Made by a program: the position numbers and the translations under genes. This document shows, piece after piece, positions 14,301 through 29,300 of a stretch of DNA of 64,000 bases (position 1 is its first letter; every line of letters starts with the position of its first letter). This DNA comes from Pomphorhynchus laevis (Eukaryota; Acanthocephala; Palaeacanthocephala; Echinorhynchida; Pomphorhynchidae). The notes under the pieces were generated by a model that was given only the letters and a program-made list of their open reading frames with translations, was not told the origin of the DNA and did not search any database. The DNA is taken from the NCBI GenBank assembly GCA_012934845.2, contig WNNJ02000227.1:62001-126000 (forward strand), given 5' to 3'.

Positions 14301-17300
14301 TATTTTATATTATATGGTATGCATGAATGATCATGCAAAAATATGTTTCTTGTAAATTTAAATATGTCATCTTTACGATATAAATTAAAGTAGTTTTAAG
14401 TTAATGTTAATTTAATGTTCATATCTAGATATACACCTTCTTTATCATTAATATTGGTTTTGTTAAGAATAAGGCTTTCTGGATACATGTGTTCATAATA
14501 TAATATAATTATAATTAATTTTTAAAAATAAGTAATTGGGCTACTATCACCTCCAGTTGGAACACTTTTTTGTCTAAATTGAAAGAGGTTTAATTGATGT
14601 TAATTTAATGCTCATATCAAGATATATACTTTCTTTATCATTAATATTGGTTATATTAAAAATGAGGCTACCTGGATAAATTTGTTCGCTTATTAAATAA
14701 AAATTATTAGAGTTAAATACACATATATCATCAATGTATCAAAAATAATAATAATTTATTATTATTACAAATATATGTATTTTTATTTTTATACATCTTT
14801 TAATTGTTAAAATAAATATGTCTTTTATTTTTTGATTTATCGACATATTTAAGACTTATATTCAATTTATGACTAGTTTTAGTCTTAAATTTAAGACTAT
14901 ATTTATTTAAGACTAAATTCAATTTTATCCTTATATTTATATTTACTTGATGGTTGTTTAACTTTTGTTAGATAGGCATTATAGTTTCTATAACATATAT
15001 GTGTATCTATTTCGTTATATAAAGAAACTATCATATATTTATAATAATTATAATATAATATTATAATATAATAATATAATATATCGTTGAGAATTGCTTT
15101 CGGGTCAAAAGTAACTTTTTTATTGCGAACCATCCCCGAGAATACAAAAAGAACTTTATTTATTTGATATTTCGACTGTACTTAGCAGTCCTTTTCAATC
15201 TAAAAATAGAAGAAAAATATTACACAAAAAGAAAATTCCATTAAAAATAATGTAACTAAGTTATAGCCCCATCGGCAATAGCTGATTTCATTTTGGCAAC
15301 CTTATCACGATGTTTAGCAAGTTTATAGTTTACATCTTTTTGTACGTCTTGTGGAGGGAATTTTAAGGACCAGTTGGATTTATTTCCTTCCATTGTAGGA
15401 AAGATGGAAATGTACAATGATTCCAAAACGAGCCTACGTCCTAACTGTTTTTCTTTATGTAGAATATCTGTGCTTTCAAAATCAATGTTGTGGCCGGTCT
15501 CAATAACATGATTGAATATTGCTGAAGATGTATCACTTTTCTTCAGGTTGTACTTATGTTGGTACGTTCTCTTTTTTAAACCTTGTTTAGTTTGTCCAAC
15601 ATAGGTCTTCTCACAATCTGAACACGGAATGGTATAAATTACACATTGTGATGCTGCAACTGGTTTCCTTTTAAAAATGCCACTAAGTCTCGCACCAGTT
15701 TTGTAGTACACTTTTATACTGTTCTTAAACTTTGAAGTTAACTTCGACAATCGTCTCTTTAAAGTATTATTGATGAACGTTGATTTAACGTGTTTCATAT
15801 CTAGCTGTGCGGTCGACGTTCTAGGCAACTGGCTTGCCCTTATCGCAATTGTAAAAGACCGTTTTATAGCCCATTCCGGATATTGACATTCCCTTAATAT
15901 GCAATTTATTCTCCTATACTCTCTGTGTCTGTATTCTCTGTTACTGCATACCGTCAGGGCTCTTCTGAACAAAGAGCTGGCCGCTGAAATTTTGTATCCT
16001 TCCGGGATATATGTGGTCCAAGGAGTGAGCGTATGTGGGATATTCGGTTTTCTAAAAACGTCTGTTAAGATGATGTTATTACGTCTTAACACTTTAACAT
16101 CTAGGAAATTTATTACATTTTCCATGTCTTCACAATTAACTTTCCACTGAATTGCCTTGTCATGTTTGTTAAGTATTTCCTCTAGACCTATTATTTTTGG
16201 GTCTGTATCAAGCACGGCGAAAACATCGTCGACATACCTATACCAATGCTTCAAGCTTTGCACCCTATTGTGTATATTACATTCCCATTTTGTCATATAG
16301 AGATCAGCAAGTGGAGGCCCTAATGGGGAACCCATAGCCACACCATCAATTTGTGTGTAAATATTGTTATTGAAATAGAAAGCAGATTTGCATGTACACC
16401 ATTCTATCAAATTAACCCAATCTTTACGTTGTAGTTTCGGCTCATTACACTTGTCGCTAAGTAATTGTGCTGCTAGATTAATAGCCTCTTGTAATGGGAT
16501 ATTTGTAAATAACGAGACTACGTCAGCTGTAGCAAACCAGCATCCGGTTGGGTTAAGAGTTCTTACTTTGCTTGCAAACTCTTGTCCGTTTTTTATAAAG
16601 GAATGGCTCACTGGTTTATTCTGTAAAATGAGTTTATTAATGTATTTCGCCAGTTTGTGGTTAAAACATTTATATGATGCGATTACTGGCCTCATTTCCA
16701 ACTTCGGTTTGTGTATCTTAGGTAGAAGATACAGGAATCCAAGCGAGGCGTAATCTGATTTTAGCGTCTTGTATGTGGCTTCATCTAAGTTGCCTTGAGA
16801 TTTTAATCGTAGTAATAGTTTGTTAAATGCTGATTCGTTTTTTGTTGTCGGATCGTTAGTTATTTTCTCAAATTTATCGCTGTTTAATAGCTTTTCCCCA
16901 TAGTTTATGTAGTCTTCAGTGTCAAGAGCGATCAAAGCTTTACCTTTATCAGACCGACAAATTGTTAATTCATCGTCGTTTTTAAGAATTTTGAGGGCAT
17001 TCATTTGTTCGTTACTAAGGTTCGGTTTACATTTGGAACTAGTGTTGCGAGCCAAGAGATCAAATGATGCTATATCACAAAAAGATTCGAGTGGTAAATT
17101 TGACGCTAAAATTTCACTGTCACATCGTATGTCCATAACGTTAGGTTTATTACTTGGTACAAAATTTAGTCCCATACTGAGTATCTGCTGTTGATGCATG
17201 GTTAGTGGTTTAGTTGACCAATTTATTACGGATATTTTAGAATAATATTTAGACTTAAATAGTCCTAACTTCATTAACTTGTGCTCATGTCTTTCCAGTA

Positions 17301-20300
17301 TCTTTAACTTATGAGCTGCTATCTTCTTATTTATGTAATTATTCATATATTTGATATCATCCGAAGATAGTAATCTTATTAGTATTGTCCATGTCTTTTG
17401 TATCAATGGATTAAGTTGACTAATACGGCATCTTGTGTTGCGAATAGCAAAACGCATCAATGAAGATGAAATACTTCGTTGAAAGTCTGAGTTGTTAAAA
17501 CCTATTATGCCTGAATGGATTTTTGCGCATGCAGGGAGTAGCTTATTATCAAAGCAAATTTTCAAAAATTAAATGGATAATTGCATGTTAACTCTTCTAT
17601 TTTCATATCGGATTAATTTATAAATATAATCTCTAAAAAAAATATAATATATGATAATTACATATAATAAATATGATAATATAATAATAAATATCTATAA
17701 AAATTTTTTGTTGCTGACTGTATATCTACTGTGCGCATAATTTACTAAACAGGAAGAAAGGCTAAGAAGGACACGTTCATTATTGGGATGATTTGTTGCT
17801 ACTAACAAACCAAATAAATTAATACAAATTATTTTATTTTTGTGCAAAATTTGTATCGATAAAAAAATAAAGTAAACTAAAGAAACTTGCTGTTTATTAG
17901 ACGTTTTGCCAAATGACAACTGCCCCTATCCAGATGGACAAGAATCAGAATCTGACGGGTAAAATTTTATAATTTTTAATAAAAATTTTATTTTTATAAA
18001 ATAAAACTTTAATTTTCTAATTACTAAACAAATTTATTATTTATGTTTTAGATCAAAAATTGAATCCATCAAACATAGAAAAAAGTCTTGCAGTGAATCA
18101 ATCAAACATATCTCTCTTCCTCCACCGCAAAGAAAAACAAATTTTGTAATTTCAAAAGAAATGTCCAATTTGGTTGTATATACAGAAGCAGTCAAATTTA
18201 AAGGTAATGTAATTTCTACCAAGAGCAGTAACGTATTAATTCTAAAAATCTTATATTCATTCAAGCAATTTTCTATTTATCTTGCAGTTTCTTTCGTCTC
18301 CAAAATTACTACTATACGTCTTTAAATATTTAAAAATTAAAGTATAGCTTTAAATGTGAATACTCTTATTATCCATTCACAATCCATTTCTTACTCTAGT
18401 ATTTGTAAAACGCCTTACGATAGAGCTGTTCTCTGAAAACACAGGTTCGACTTATCGAATTTATTTTCAAATATTATTATTTTTCAATTTATAGTATTTT
18501 CAAAATGAGAATTATTTTTAATGCAAGATTTTCTTATTTAAAATTGTTTAAATTATTTCCAAAATTAAAAATTGCTTCATATAAAATAAAGCAATAACTA
18601 AATTTTTCAAATTAATGAATGTTTTATAGGGTATTTCATAATTATTACTAATTTCGGTGATGTAGTAGCTCTTTCTACTGTCGAAAAGCTACTTAGTTAT
18701 AATTTTGAATGTATGCACTGTTGATTTTCAAATTGTATGATTGTTCTTGGTGTATAGACGGTTAATTTACAATCGAGTTATTATTGGTCTCTATTGCTTT
18801 GTGTGTTCATGCACATTTATAAAAGCACATCAATTTGAGATAGCAAATTAATTCCAAAATATAGGATTTATTCGTTCTTGATGTGATAAATGTTTGTTGT
18901 TTGGTTAATTTTTTTTATCTTATTTATGATCATCTTCATTTCTAAAAGTGGCATGTAAAATACAAAATACTAAATTGTGATTTGAAATTCAAAAAGAATA
19001 AAGGTATTAATTCTTTATACAAAGACTTAGTATACATGAGTTAAATAAATGATTTAGTATTTATTTGTGTCACCTCCCCTAATCAAAATCAATTATTTTT
19101 TACACTGCCTGGTGATTCCCAATAAAATTTATAGTATTTTTGGAAAATATCGGCTATAAGCTATTTTCTATTTTTAGGCCTTAACGCTCCAGGGTCAATG
19201 TGTACAATAGGAAAACGAAAGTCAATAAGAAGGTCAACAATTCATTTGTGTAAGAATTTTACTAAAATCCGTTTAATATTAACTATTCGAATATTATCAT
19301 TTATTCGAATATTATCATATAGCTTTTGAATTAAACATTCAAAAGCTATATTTAATATCTATTTTATAAAAATGTCAATCTCTTATTATTAAAAAAAATA
19401 AAATTTGCTTGTATTCCTTGTCATTTTAGCTTTGCATAAATCCAGGCTGTTCTTTGTATTATTAAATTATAATGATATTTCACAAGCGATTCACTGCGCA
19501 CGATTTCTCACCCAATACTCTGTTGTAGGTACTGATAAATACCAAAATTTATCTATAACACTTATATTTTTGCATTCACTGCTACTATCTTGGCATTTAT
19601 TTGATGTAGATTGATTACATAAATCCTCATCAATTTGCATAATTCCTGTTTTTTGGGTACATATATTTGGAACTGAGAAGGACTAGATGTCTCTCGGATA
19701 CGTCGTGATTATATTAGTTTTTCAAAAGTAGGTTGTTCAGGATCTAATAGTGTTTGTTAGTAAGACAGTCACAGAGATATATTTATGATACATTTAATAC
19801 ATCACATTTAAAAGATATTTAGCTTCTTGACGCCTGTCTTCAGTAGTATCTTCAGATATGTAAATCAAAAATTGTAAATTTGTGCGTTCGGAAGAGCGTT
19901 ACTTTGTCTTTGTTTTGATGTTGTTTTCTTTGTTTCATTGATAACACATTAATCGATGAAATTGTTGCGGTCAAGAGTTTTTCAACTGATTCCTACGTAT
20001 TGTAGTCCGCTAAATGCGAATCCGGCATTGGTTTTTGCATATTAGCTCAAGATTTTTGTTACGATAATTTTTATTTTAAAAACTTTTATCATTTTATGTT
20101 TCACTACATTTCGAAACATTTTGTTATATAAAAAGGTAATCGTCAGTTATGATGAATAAATATATGATATATTATATAATGTATTATAATATAATAATGT
20201 AATATATAATGTAATATAAATTATATATTTATTTATAATTATATATTTATTGTATATATTTTATTATATTACATATATAATATAATATATACTGTAATAT

Positions 20301-23300
20301 ATAATATAATATATAATATATTATGTATTATATTATAATATATTATAATATATTATATTATATATTATATATCAATATATTAATATATTTATATTGTATA
20401 ATATAAATATATCATGTTAATTTAAATGCAACATTTAAATTATGCAACATTTCCGTTTTGTTGTGACATTTGTTCACATTCGGAATAGTTCAAACATATT
20501 TTTAATTGGCTAATGCTATAATCACAGAATTATTGAGTTGATGATATGATCAAAGCTGTATTTAGTTGTTGATATGATCAAATATTTAGTTGATGATATA
20601 ATAAGTATTTAGATGTTATATAAGCAATATCATATAGTTGACGAGACATTTCTTATAATTAATAACATTTGAGCACTATGAGCAGTAATTATGATTATTT
20701 CGTGAAAATTACCGCATCGGCTTCATAATGTTAAATATTCATCTCTAATAGATCCTATCAAAATTCTACTTCCTATCAAAATTATACTAGATCCTATCAA
20801 AATTCTACTAAATGCGAATCCGGCATTGGTTTTTGCATATTAGCTCAAGATTTTTGTTACGATAATTTTTATTTTAAAAACTTTTATCATTTTATGTTTC
20901 ACTACATTTCGAAACATTTTGTTATATAAAAAGGTAATTGTCAGTTATGATGAATAAATATATAATATGATATATTATATAATGTATTATAATATAATAA
21001 TGTAATATATAATGTAATATAAATTATATATTTATATATAATTATATATTTTATTATATTACATATATAATATAATATATACTGTAATATATAATATAAT
21101 ATATAATATATAATATATTATGTATTATATTATAATATATTATAATATATTATATTATATTATATATTATATATCAATATATTAATATATTTATATTGTA
21201 TAATATAAATATATCATGTTAATTTAAATGCAACATTTAAATTATGCAACATTTCCGTTTTGTTGTGACATTTGTTCACATTCGGAATAGTTCAAACATA
21301 TTTTTAATTGGCTAATGCTATAATCACAGAATTATTGAGTTGATGATATGATCAAAGCTGTATTTAGTTGTTGATATGATCAAATATTTAGTTGATGATA
21401 TAATAAGTATTTAGATGTTATATAAGCAATATCATATAGTTGACGAGACATTTCTTATAATTAATAACATTTGAGCACTATGAGCAGTAATTATGATTAT
21501 TTCGTGAAAATTACCGCATCGGCTTCATAATGTTAAATATTCATCTCTAATAGATCCTATCAAAATTCTACTTCCTCTCCTCCACATCAAATTAGGCCGA
21601 AATTTTATGAAATCATTAAGTAAGGAAAGCCCAGCATTTCTATTTTTGACTAAAACGTTTCCATCGGTAAGTGAAGCAAAATTGTCTGCAAGTATTTTTG
21701 ATTGTCTTCAAATCATGAGGTTAATGAAAGACACTGGTTTTACAAAAGTCCTATGCGTTGATGAAATAAATACATGACAATCTTATAAAGCATTATGCCA
21801 AAACTTCCTTGAAAATCATATAAGTCCAAAATATGATGCGATAGTGAAAACCCCAATCAAAAACTTCTAAACTCTATAAAATAGAAGTTTATAAAACTCC
21901 ACTTCTTAAAATCACATCTTGACTATTGGCAATGACACTATCAATTGTGAAGATTACAGTGAAGAGCAAGAGAAAGATTTATTTTTTCAAGAGAAAGATA
22001 TTAAGTGCATGGAGGACACAAGATTATTGTGTCCTCCTTATTATCTCTTATAATAAGATATATTTATATCTTATTATAAGATATAAATATAAGATATTAT
22101 ATTTAAATTATAAGATATTATAATTTTATTATTAATTATATAATCATATAATATGATATGTTTTACATAATGTACTCTACGCATTTCAACAAAATAGGTA
22201 AAGTTGTAAACTGCACAGCAGTTAAATAATTTAGCATTTAATATTTTAGCATTTGTTCACTTGACTTTAACAGCGGATTATAATCCGCGGTTAATGTCAC
22301 GCTGTCATAGTTGATATAAATCAACTCTAATTTTATCGTTTCTCAGTAACAGCATATCACACATTAGTATATATTTATTCGATCACGTGTATTATAATAT
22401 CTGCTTTTCCATATATTATGTGATCTTTTAGGCTGCATTGTTTCAATGTATATAAATTGAATAAATTTATTTCAATTTATACAGTTAGTCCAATGCGGTC
22501 AAAATAGTAAACATTGGACGAATAATTAAGTGATTAAACTTTATGTATACGTTTGAACCATGTAGTATTGACGTTATCAGTCAATAATATACTAAGATGT
22601 ACTATAATCATCATTTGTCGACAGTAAAGAATCTATTTTTAATATATTTATATTAATTATTTGCCTTACTTCTTAGAACAACTTGTTTCAGTATAGCATT
22701 TATTCGTTTTCAATTCAACATTTAATATTAACAAAACGTTGTAAATGTATTATTTGATATGTTTTGTTAATATAGCCAACGTTGATATTAGCTATAAAAC
22801 TGTTAGTCAGACCAGTGGTCCACTAGCTCATCAAATTTCTTCCCTCATCGAAGGCAAAGTAAAAAAGCTCTGCAGAAATCAAGCAATTGATGTTCTTACG
22901 TAAGTAAAATCAATTATTATTAACTTGGTACTGTATATTTCTAAACTGATTAAGGTACTGTATATTTATGTGATAATTACATGCATATAATTACATGTAT
23001 AATATAATAATATGATAATGATATATATGTAAATGATATTATACCGCAATATCAAATATCAGGTAACAAATTTAGATGTAAAACTTTTACCTTCACATTG
23101 AATAATAATATTAATATTTTTGCAACTTATAAATTTAAAAAATTAATTATTCATTGCTAATTTATTTCTAATTTCATTTACGAATAAAAGGTTTTACACA
23201 TAAAGTGATATTAATATATATGATAATATCGCAAATATATAATTCACTGGTAGCTTATTAGTGAAATGTTGTCAAAATATGATAAAGTTGATAATGCTCT

Positions 23301-26300
23301 ATCTCTTGACAGTTTAAAAAGATTTGTGATGATTCAAATATTGCATAAAGTTTGTATATGAAGATAGTCTAGATGCAATATCTTAATTTTGAAAATATAT
23401 TACAACCTGACAAAATACAATTAGCGTGGTGTAACAGTAAGTTAAATTGCTGAACCTTATTTACAACTCAATGTGTAAAGAGAAATATATCGTGATGCAA
23501 AACAATTCTATTAAGGTAGAATTAAATAAATTTATCTATTTGACGAAAGTTTGATATAAAGTCAGGCCATAATACATTGTAAGCGGATTGAATAAACGAA
23601 ACCAGCATTGTATTAAATGAGTTTCTCATCAAATGAGAAAAATCTGGATTTCTAGGAATTGCCTTTGCAAATTTTCGATCCAGGTATTTAGTAAACAATT
23701 TCCTTAAAGTGTGAGTAAAACCCTACATAACAATAATTATTGCAGAACTCCAAGTTTTCCGTTTGATAATGGATTTCACTTAACTGATACTTTACAACCG
23801 TTTACTTATAAATGTTAACGTTAATCTTTCACGATAAACAAAAATCGGATAAGGATATGAAGGATGCTCACGACTAAGATAATAATTTTGCAGGATCACA
23901 AGATTAGAGGACCCATTTAACAGGACGCATTTTATACCAGTTGCCTGAAAACAACAAAAGAGTTAACTGGTTGCCCTGCAAAATATCCAGATTATCCAGC
24001 TATTAATGAGGCTTAAAACTTTAGGTAATCGAATACTTTGAACGCCTTCTTAAAATCAATGAACTGTGCTTAAGAAATTAGTCCTTAATCTAACTACGTA
24101 GACTTTTAATGTATGAAATGGAAATGTATATAAACGGTTATTATTACAGACTTCACTGTAAGAATAATAATATTTTTAAAGCAATTTTTTAAATCTAAAA
24201 GTTAATATATTCTAGCGATCAATTGAAATCATGAAATATATTCATATAATAGAGATCTCAATAACTTTTATAATGTGAAACTTGACTGTCTGAAAATGTT
24301 GCTTAAAATGGATTGTTGCCCAGTCCTTAGCTCTATAGTGTTGGCGCTTCGCGAATTAATTTTAGTAAGTATAGTCTATGCAATCCATTAATGACATCAT
24401 TGCTTATCTAAAATAGCCACTTTCGATTTTAATATAGGCAGATAATTAGCCAGAGAGATTCAATTCTCGTTGATTGCTTGAGAAGGTTGTGCTCGATTCG
24501 TCTTCTTCTCTCTGAATCGTCTTCTCTCTTGTGTATATTATTTCTCAATATTTTTTTAATATTAAGAGAATATTAATATAATATTTTTTAATATTTAATA
24601 ATAGCAATAATAGTTAGCCGATATAATTGCTAAATGCCTTAATGAATGCTTCGTGAATAATCACACATCGGCATTTTTTTAAATTCTACAAAGAATATAA
24701 ACCTATAATTTTTAATCGAATTATCTGAACTCACATAATATAAAAATGTTTTGAATAATTTAGAATCACTCTGTATAACCGGAATATAAATACTATGTAA
24801 TTAAAGTTTGTTAATGGAATTCAGGATGATCCGTTCGGTAGTGATTTTAGTTATAATAAAACTGCATTTCTTCCTTAACGTTTATATGATCTATTAATTA
24901 CATTTTTTCCTTGTAATTGATATAAATTATTAATATTTCATGTTTCTATGCTATAATTGAATAATTGATTTAGTCACACCGAAGCACAACTGATTAGAAC
25001 TTATCCAAGCGGTTATCGAATTGATTCATCAAATTACAATCCTATAAATTTTTGGTGCTGTGGAATTCAGTTAGCGGCAACCAACTATCAAACATTAGGT
25101 ATTTAATTTTAGATAAATTTTTATTTAAATAATAATTATTTATTCAGTAAATAATAATTTTACTAATTAAAGTTGTTTGCTACCTCTAAGTGTTTCATAA
25201 TTTTTCGATTCTTAGCCATTGACTTTATTAATTGAAAGTTTTTTTAATGTGCCAAATTCACACAGACTGTGTGCTTACAAGTCCACAAAAGCGAAACAGA
25301 TTAAAAAAGTTACTCGTTTAGTAGCATCGATTTTAGTTGCTTTTTGAAAAATAGAAGTGAGGATGATGATAGCAGATGATCAAGTAGAGAATTCCAAAGG
25401 AGAGGAGCAGCGATATGTAAGGATCGACGGCCGAAGTTGGCTGAGTGAAGAGGTACGTGTAGCAGAATAGAAGCACAGGAACGTAGGTGGGTAGAAAGAT
25501 AGCGAGATTCACTTAGAGTTGGCATATAGAGATAAGAAGGAGAATTACAATGGAGAAGGCGATAAGTTAGACAAAGCAGACGAAAACGAACGCGATGTTC
25601 AATACTTAGTCATCCAATTTTTGATAAATAGGAAGATATATGATCAAATTTACGAAGTCGAAAAAGGATGCGCACGGCAGTGTATCGACTGTATTTTAAA
25701 GATCGGTTAAGAACATAGATATATTTGTATAAATTGGATCTTACCGTGTAGCTTCCTCGAGGATGTCTCAACGGGCGTTAAGATCATGGGAAGTCGTGTA
25801 TTAACAAATAATTGCTAATATAACAATTCATAATAATTTTTATTATTAAGAAGAATTAATAATTATTATTTATTAATTCATGAAATTTATTAATTAATTA
25901 ATTTTCATGTATTAATTAATACATGAAAACTTGATTTTAAATTATTTGGAATTCTTTTATAATGCAATCTTGAAATGACATTAACATTCACGTTTGATGT
26001 CGTTTCTATTTTGTACGCAGATGATCTTGCATTGGTAACTTCTAATCGCTTATCGGCTCAACCTGCCATTTTAGAACTTATAGAGTACTGTAACGTTAAC
26101 AAACTTACAGTTAATATATTAAAGACCAAAGTCGTTATGCTTCGTAAAGATGGTACATTATCTCATAAGGATGTTCTGTCTGTAAACGACTCTCCTCTAC
26201 AATTTCGTTGTTCGTACAATTATCTTGATGTCCTACGACGCTCTTGCTAGTCTTTCAAAACTCACTTGAAAAAACAGTTTTTAAAGGTCATCAATGCTAC

Positions 26301-29300
26301 ATATCTAGTGACTAGGCTCGAACTTCTACAGTTCCACGACCCTCTTCGATACTTTGATGTGATGCTCATTTCAATCATAAGCTATGGTCTTTTTTCAGAT
26401 CACGTAGCAAATGATTTCCGTCAAATTAATAAATGTTTAAGTCGTTACATAATACGTGTGGTTGAGGTATCGCCAAAGTGCTCCTCAGCGCCTGTTTCAG
26501 TTCTTAGTTGTTAGGATTTGTAATCTTCTCGGTTTCGAAGAATCAATCGCTTACTTTTCTAAATGAGGTCGTCTCAGCGACAAAATGTCTAACTTAGATA
26601 CCGAGTTATTATCGACACCCTTTACACTCAAATAACTTGGAGACATCCATAAGCTGTGTAAAGTCCGCACATCTGAAATTCTGAAATTCAAAATTCTGTT
26701 CGGTTAATACTCACTTCCATACCCGTTCTTCAAATTGCAGGTTTCGATTTTGCTCTACCAATGTGATTCCTTGCATTACGTCTTCGTATGTCTTGTTTTG
26801 TCGAATATCTTTTAGACGGATTGGAAAATTGCGTACGTTAAACTATCTTCAAATTTGAATTTATTTTCTTTGACGTAATCTTTCCACACTCACGCCTGCG
26901 AAGTTTTGACCTCATGAATTTCTTTCAACTTTAACTCTAAAATTTGATGTTAAAAATACTTTTGAAATTGTCGTACCCCAAGCCGAAAAGCGCTGTGGAT
27001 AAAATAAATCGCTGTATTAATAATTTTGGTTAAGAATTACGATATCGATAAAGTATTATTCCTAATAGAATAATGATATCTTATAGAATAGAATATCTAA
27101 GACAATAAAGACATATCAGAAATCAAATAACAATTATTTTTAATATTTTAATAATCAACAATTATTAAAATAACATTAATCATATATTATTAATATAATA
27201 TTATTTCATATTATGACACAAACTAAAAGAAGATTTTTTTGACAGACTTCACTGTAACAATAATAATATTTTTAAAGCAATTTTTTTAAATCTAAAAGTT
27301 AATATATTCTAGCGATCAATTGAAATCATGAAATATATTCATATAATAGAGATCTCAATAACTTTTATAATGTGAAACTTGACTGTCTGAAAATGTTGCT
27401 TAAAATGGATTGTTGCCCAGTCCTTAGCTCTATAGTGTTGGCGCTTCGCGAATTAATTTTAGTAAGTATAGTCTATGCAATCCATTAATGACATCATTGC
27501 TTATCTAAAATAGCCACTTTCGATTTTAATATAGGCAGATAATTAGCCAGAGAGATTCAATTCTCGTTGATTGCTTGAGAAGGTTGTGCTCGATTCGTCT
27601 TCTTCTCTCTGAATCGTCTTCTCTCTTGTGTATATTATTTCTCAATATTTTTTTAATATTAAGAGAATATTAATATAATATTTTTTAATATTTAATAATA
27701 GCAATAATAGTTAGCCGATATAATTGCTAAATGCCTTAATGAATGCTTCGTGAATAATCACACATCGGCATTTTTTTAAATTCTACAAAGAATATAAACC
27801 TATAATTTTTAATCGAATTATCTGAACTATATTCAAGTTTTATAATGTGAAGCTTAATTGTCTTAAAAAGTTGCTTAAAATAGATTGTTGCCCAGTCTTT
27901 AGATATTAAGGATATATATATTATTATATATATTATTAATATATATATTATTATATATATATATATTGTTGGCGCTTCGCGAATTAATTTTAGATAATTA
28001 TTGTGGAAGATATTCTAATAATTCACAAAAAAGTAAATTGCTAGAAACAAGAAGTAAGCACTCACGAAACAGCATAAGTTCTATATTTTGATAGAAAAAT
28101 ATAACATGAGGAAGCTTTATTTTCTTTTAATAAATCAGAACTTGAAAATTGTAGCTGCCAAAAAAATCTTCTTTTAGTTTCTGTCATAGTAATAACTATA
28201 TAATTAACATAATAAATATATCATAATTTTAAATATTTTATGAATTAATATATCTTTGGTTCCTACAATTCAATCAAAACGTCTTGAAAAAGACGTTATG
28301 AATGATTTTGATCTAAAATCTTAATTATCTATAAAGGAAATTGAAATTCTTTTTGTCAACATGAATTTCAGTTATTAGTGCAATGCTGTGATGGGTTTTG
28401 AAATAATGTAGAGTTGGGGATAATTAATAAACTAACAAGTTAATAAGATTTTTTAATTGATGGGACCTTATTTAACATCAACATATTATTGTATCTCTGT
28501 ATGCTTAGCAATAATGACAAATTTTACTAGATAATGACAACTTATATGTTACTTCATAATAATCAAGTAGGATAAATTTATAGATCTTTTCATATAATTA
28601 GTAAATGGTCATATACGATCCATTCTACAAAGAATAGATCAGGGATTATGGACCTGATGTTTTGTACTTTTGTTGTACATTTTTAGTGTTTTTTGTTGTT
28701 GTGTTTTTGTTTGTTGCAGTCCCTACAAACGAAAACGCTACATGAACAAATGTGAACAACGATTTTGATTCCAGCATCAAAGTACAAACCGACAAGAAAC
28801 TTTATTTATGTGATTGCTTGTAGTTTCTAGCCAAATATCAAAATAATTTTGTTGTCGTTTAACTATACCTGATTGTTCCTGGATATTTAAAAATTTTAAA
28901 TACAGATCAGGATGGATATATTTCTGAAATATTATTGAAAAAAAGTTCGATTTATGTTTATTAATATAAAATTCAACTCTTTGTCAAATATTGACAAACG
29001 ATCACATACATAAAATGAGCTAACAACATATTCAAATAGCGTGATTGTGATTGATCGAACGCGGATCTTTTAACATCACCAGCTTATTCATTACTTATTC
29101 TATTTCGCTAGCAGTTTCTAGCCAAATATCAAAACAATTTTTGTTGTCGTTCAACTATACCTAATTGGTTCCGGATATTTAAAAATTTAATATACATATC
29201 AGGATGGATATCTAAACCTGATGTGTTCGTTGATTATTTTGAGTGAAATATTAATAAATATTATTATTAATGTAATTAATCAGAATAAATACCACCCAAT

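Noticed and set aside
16388-17194. Plus-strand ORFs of 121 and 91 codons
   Set aside because: They lie entirely antisense to the intact Penelope-like ORF and show no domain.
24146-27828. LTR retrotransposon interpretation of the 586-base repeats
   Set aside because: No TG/CA ends, no primer site or internal polyprotein; the interval contains a host coding exon and LINE pieces in both directions.
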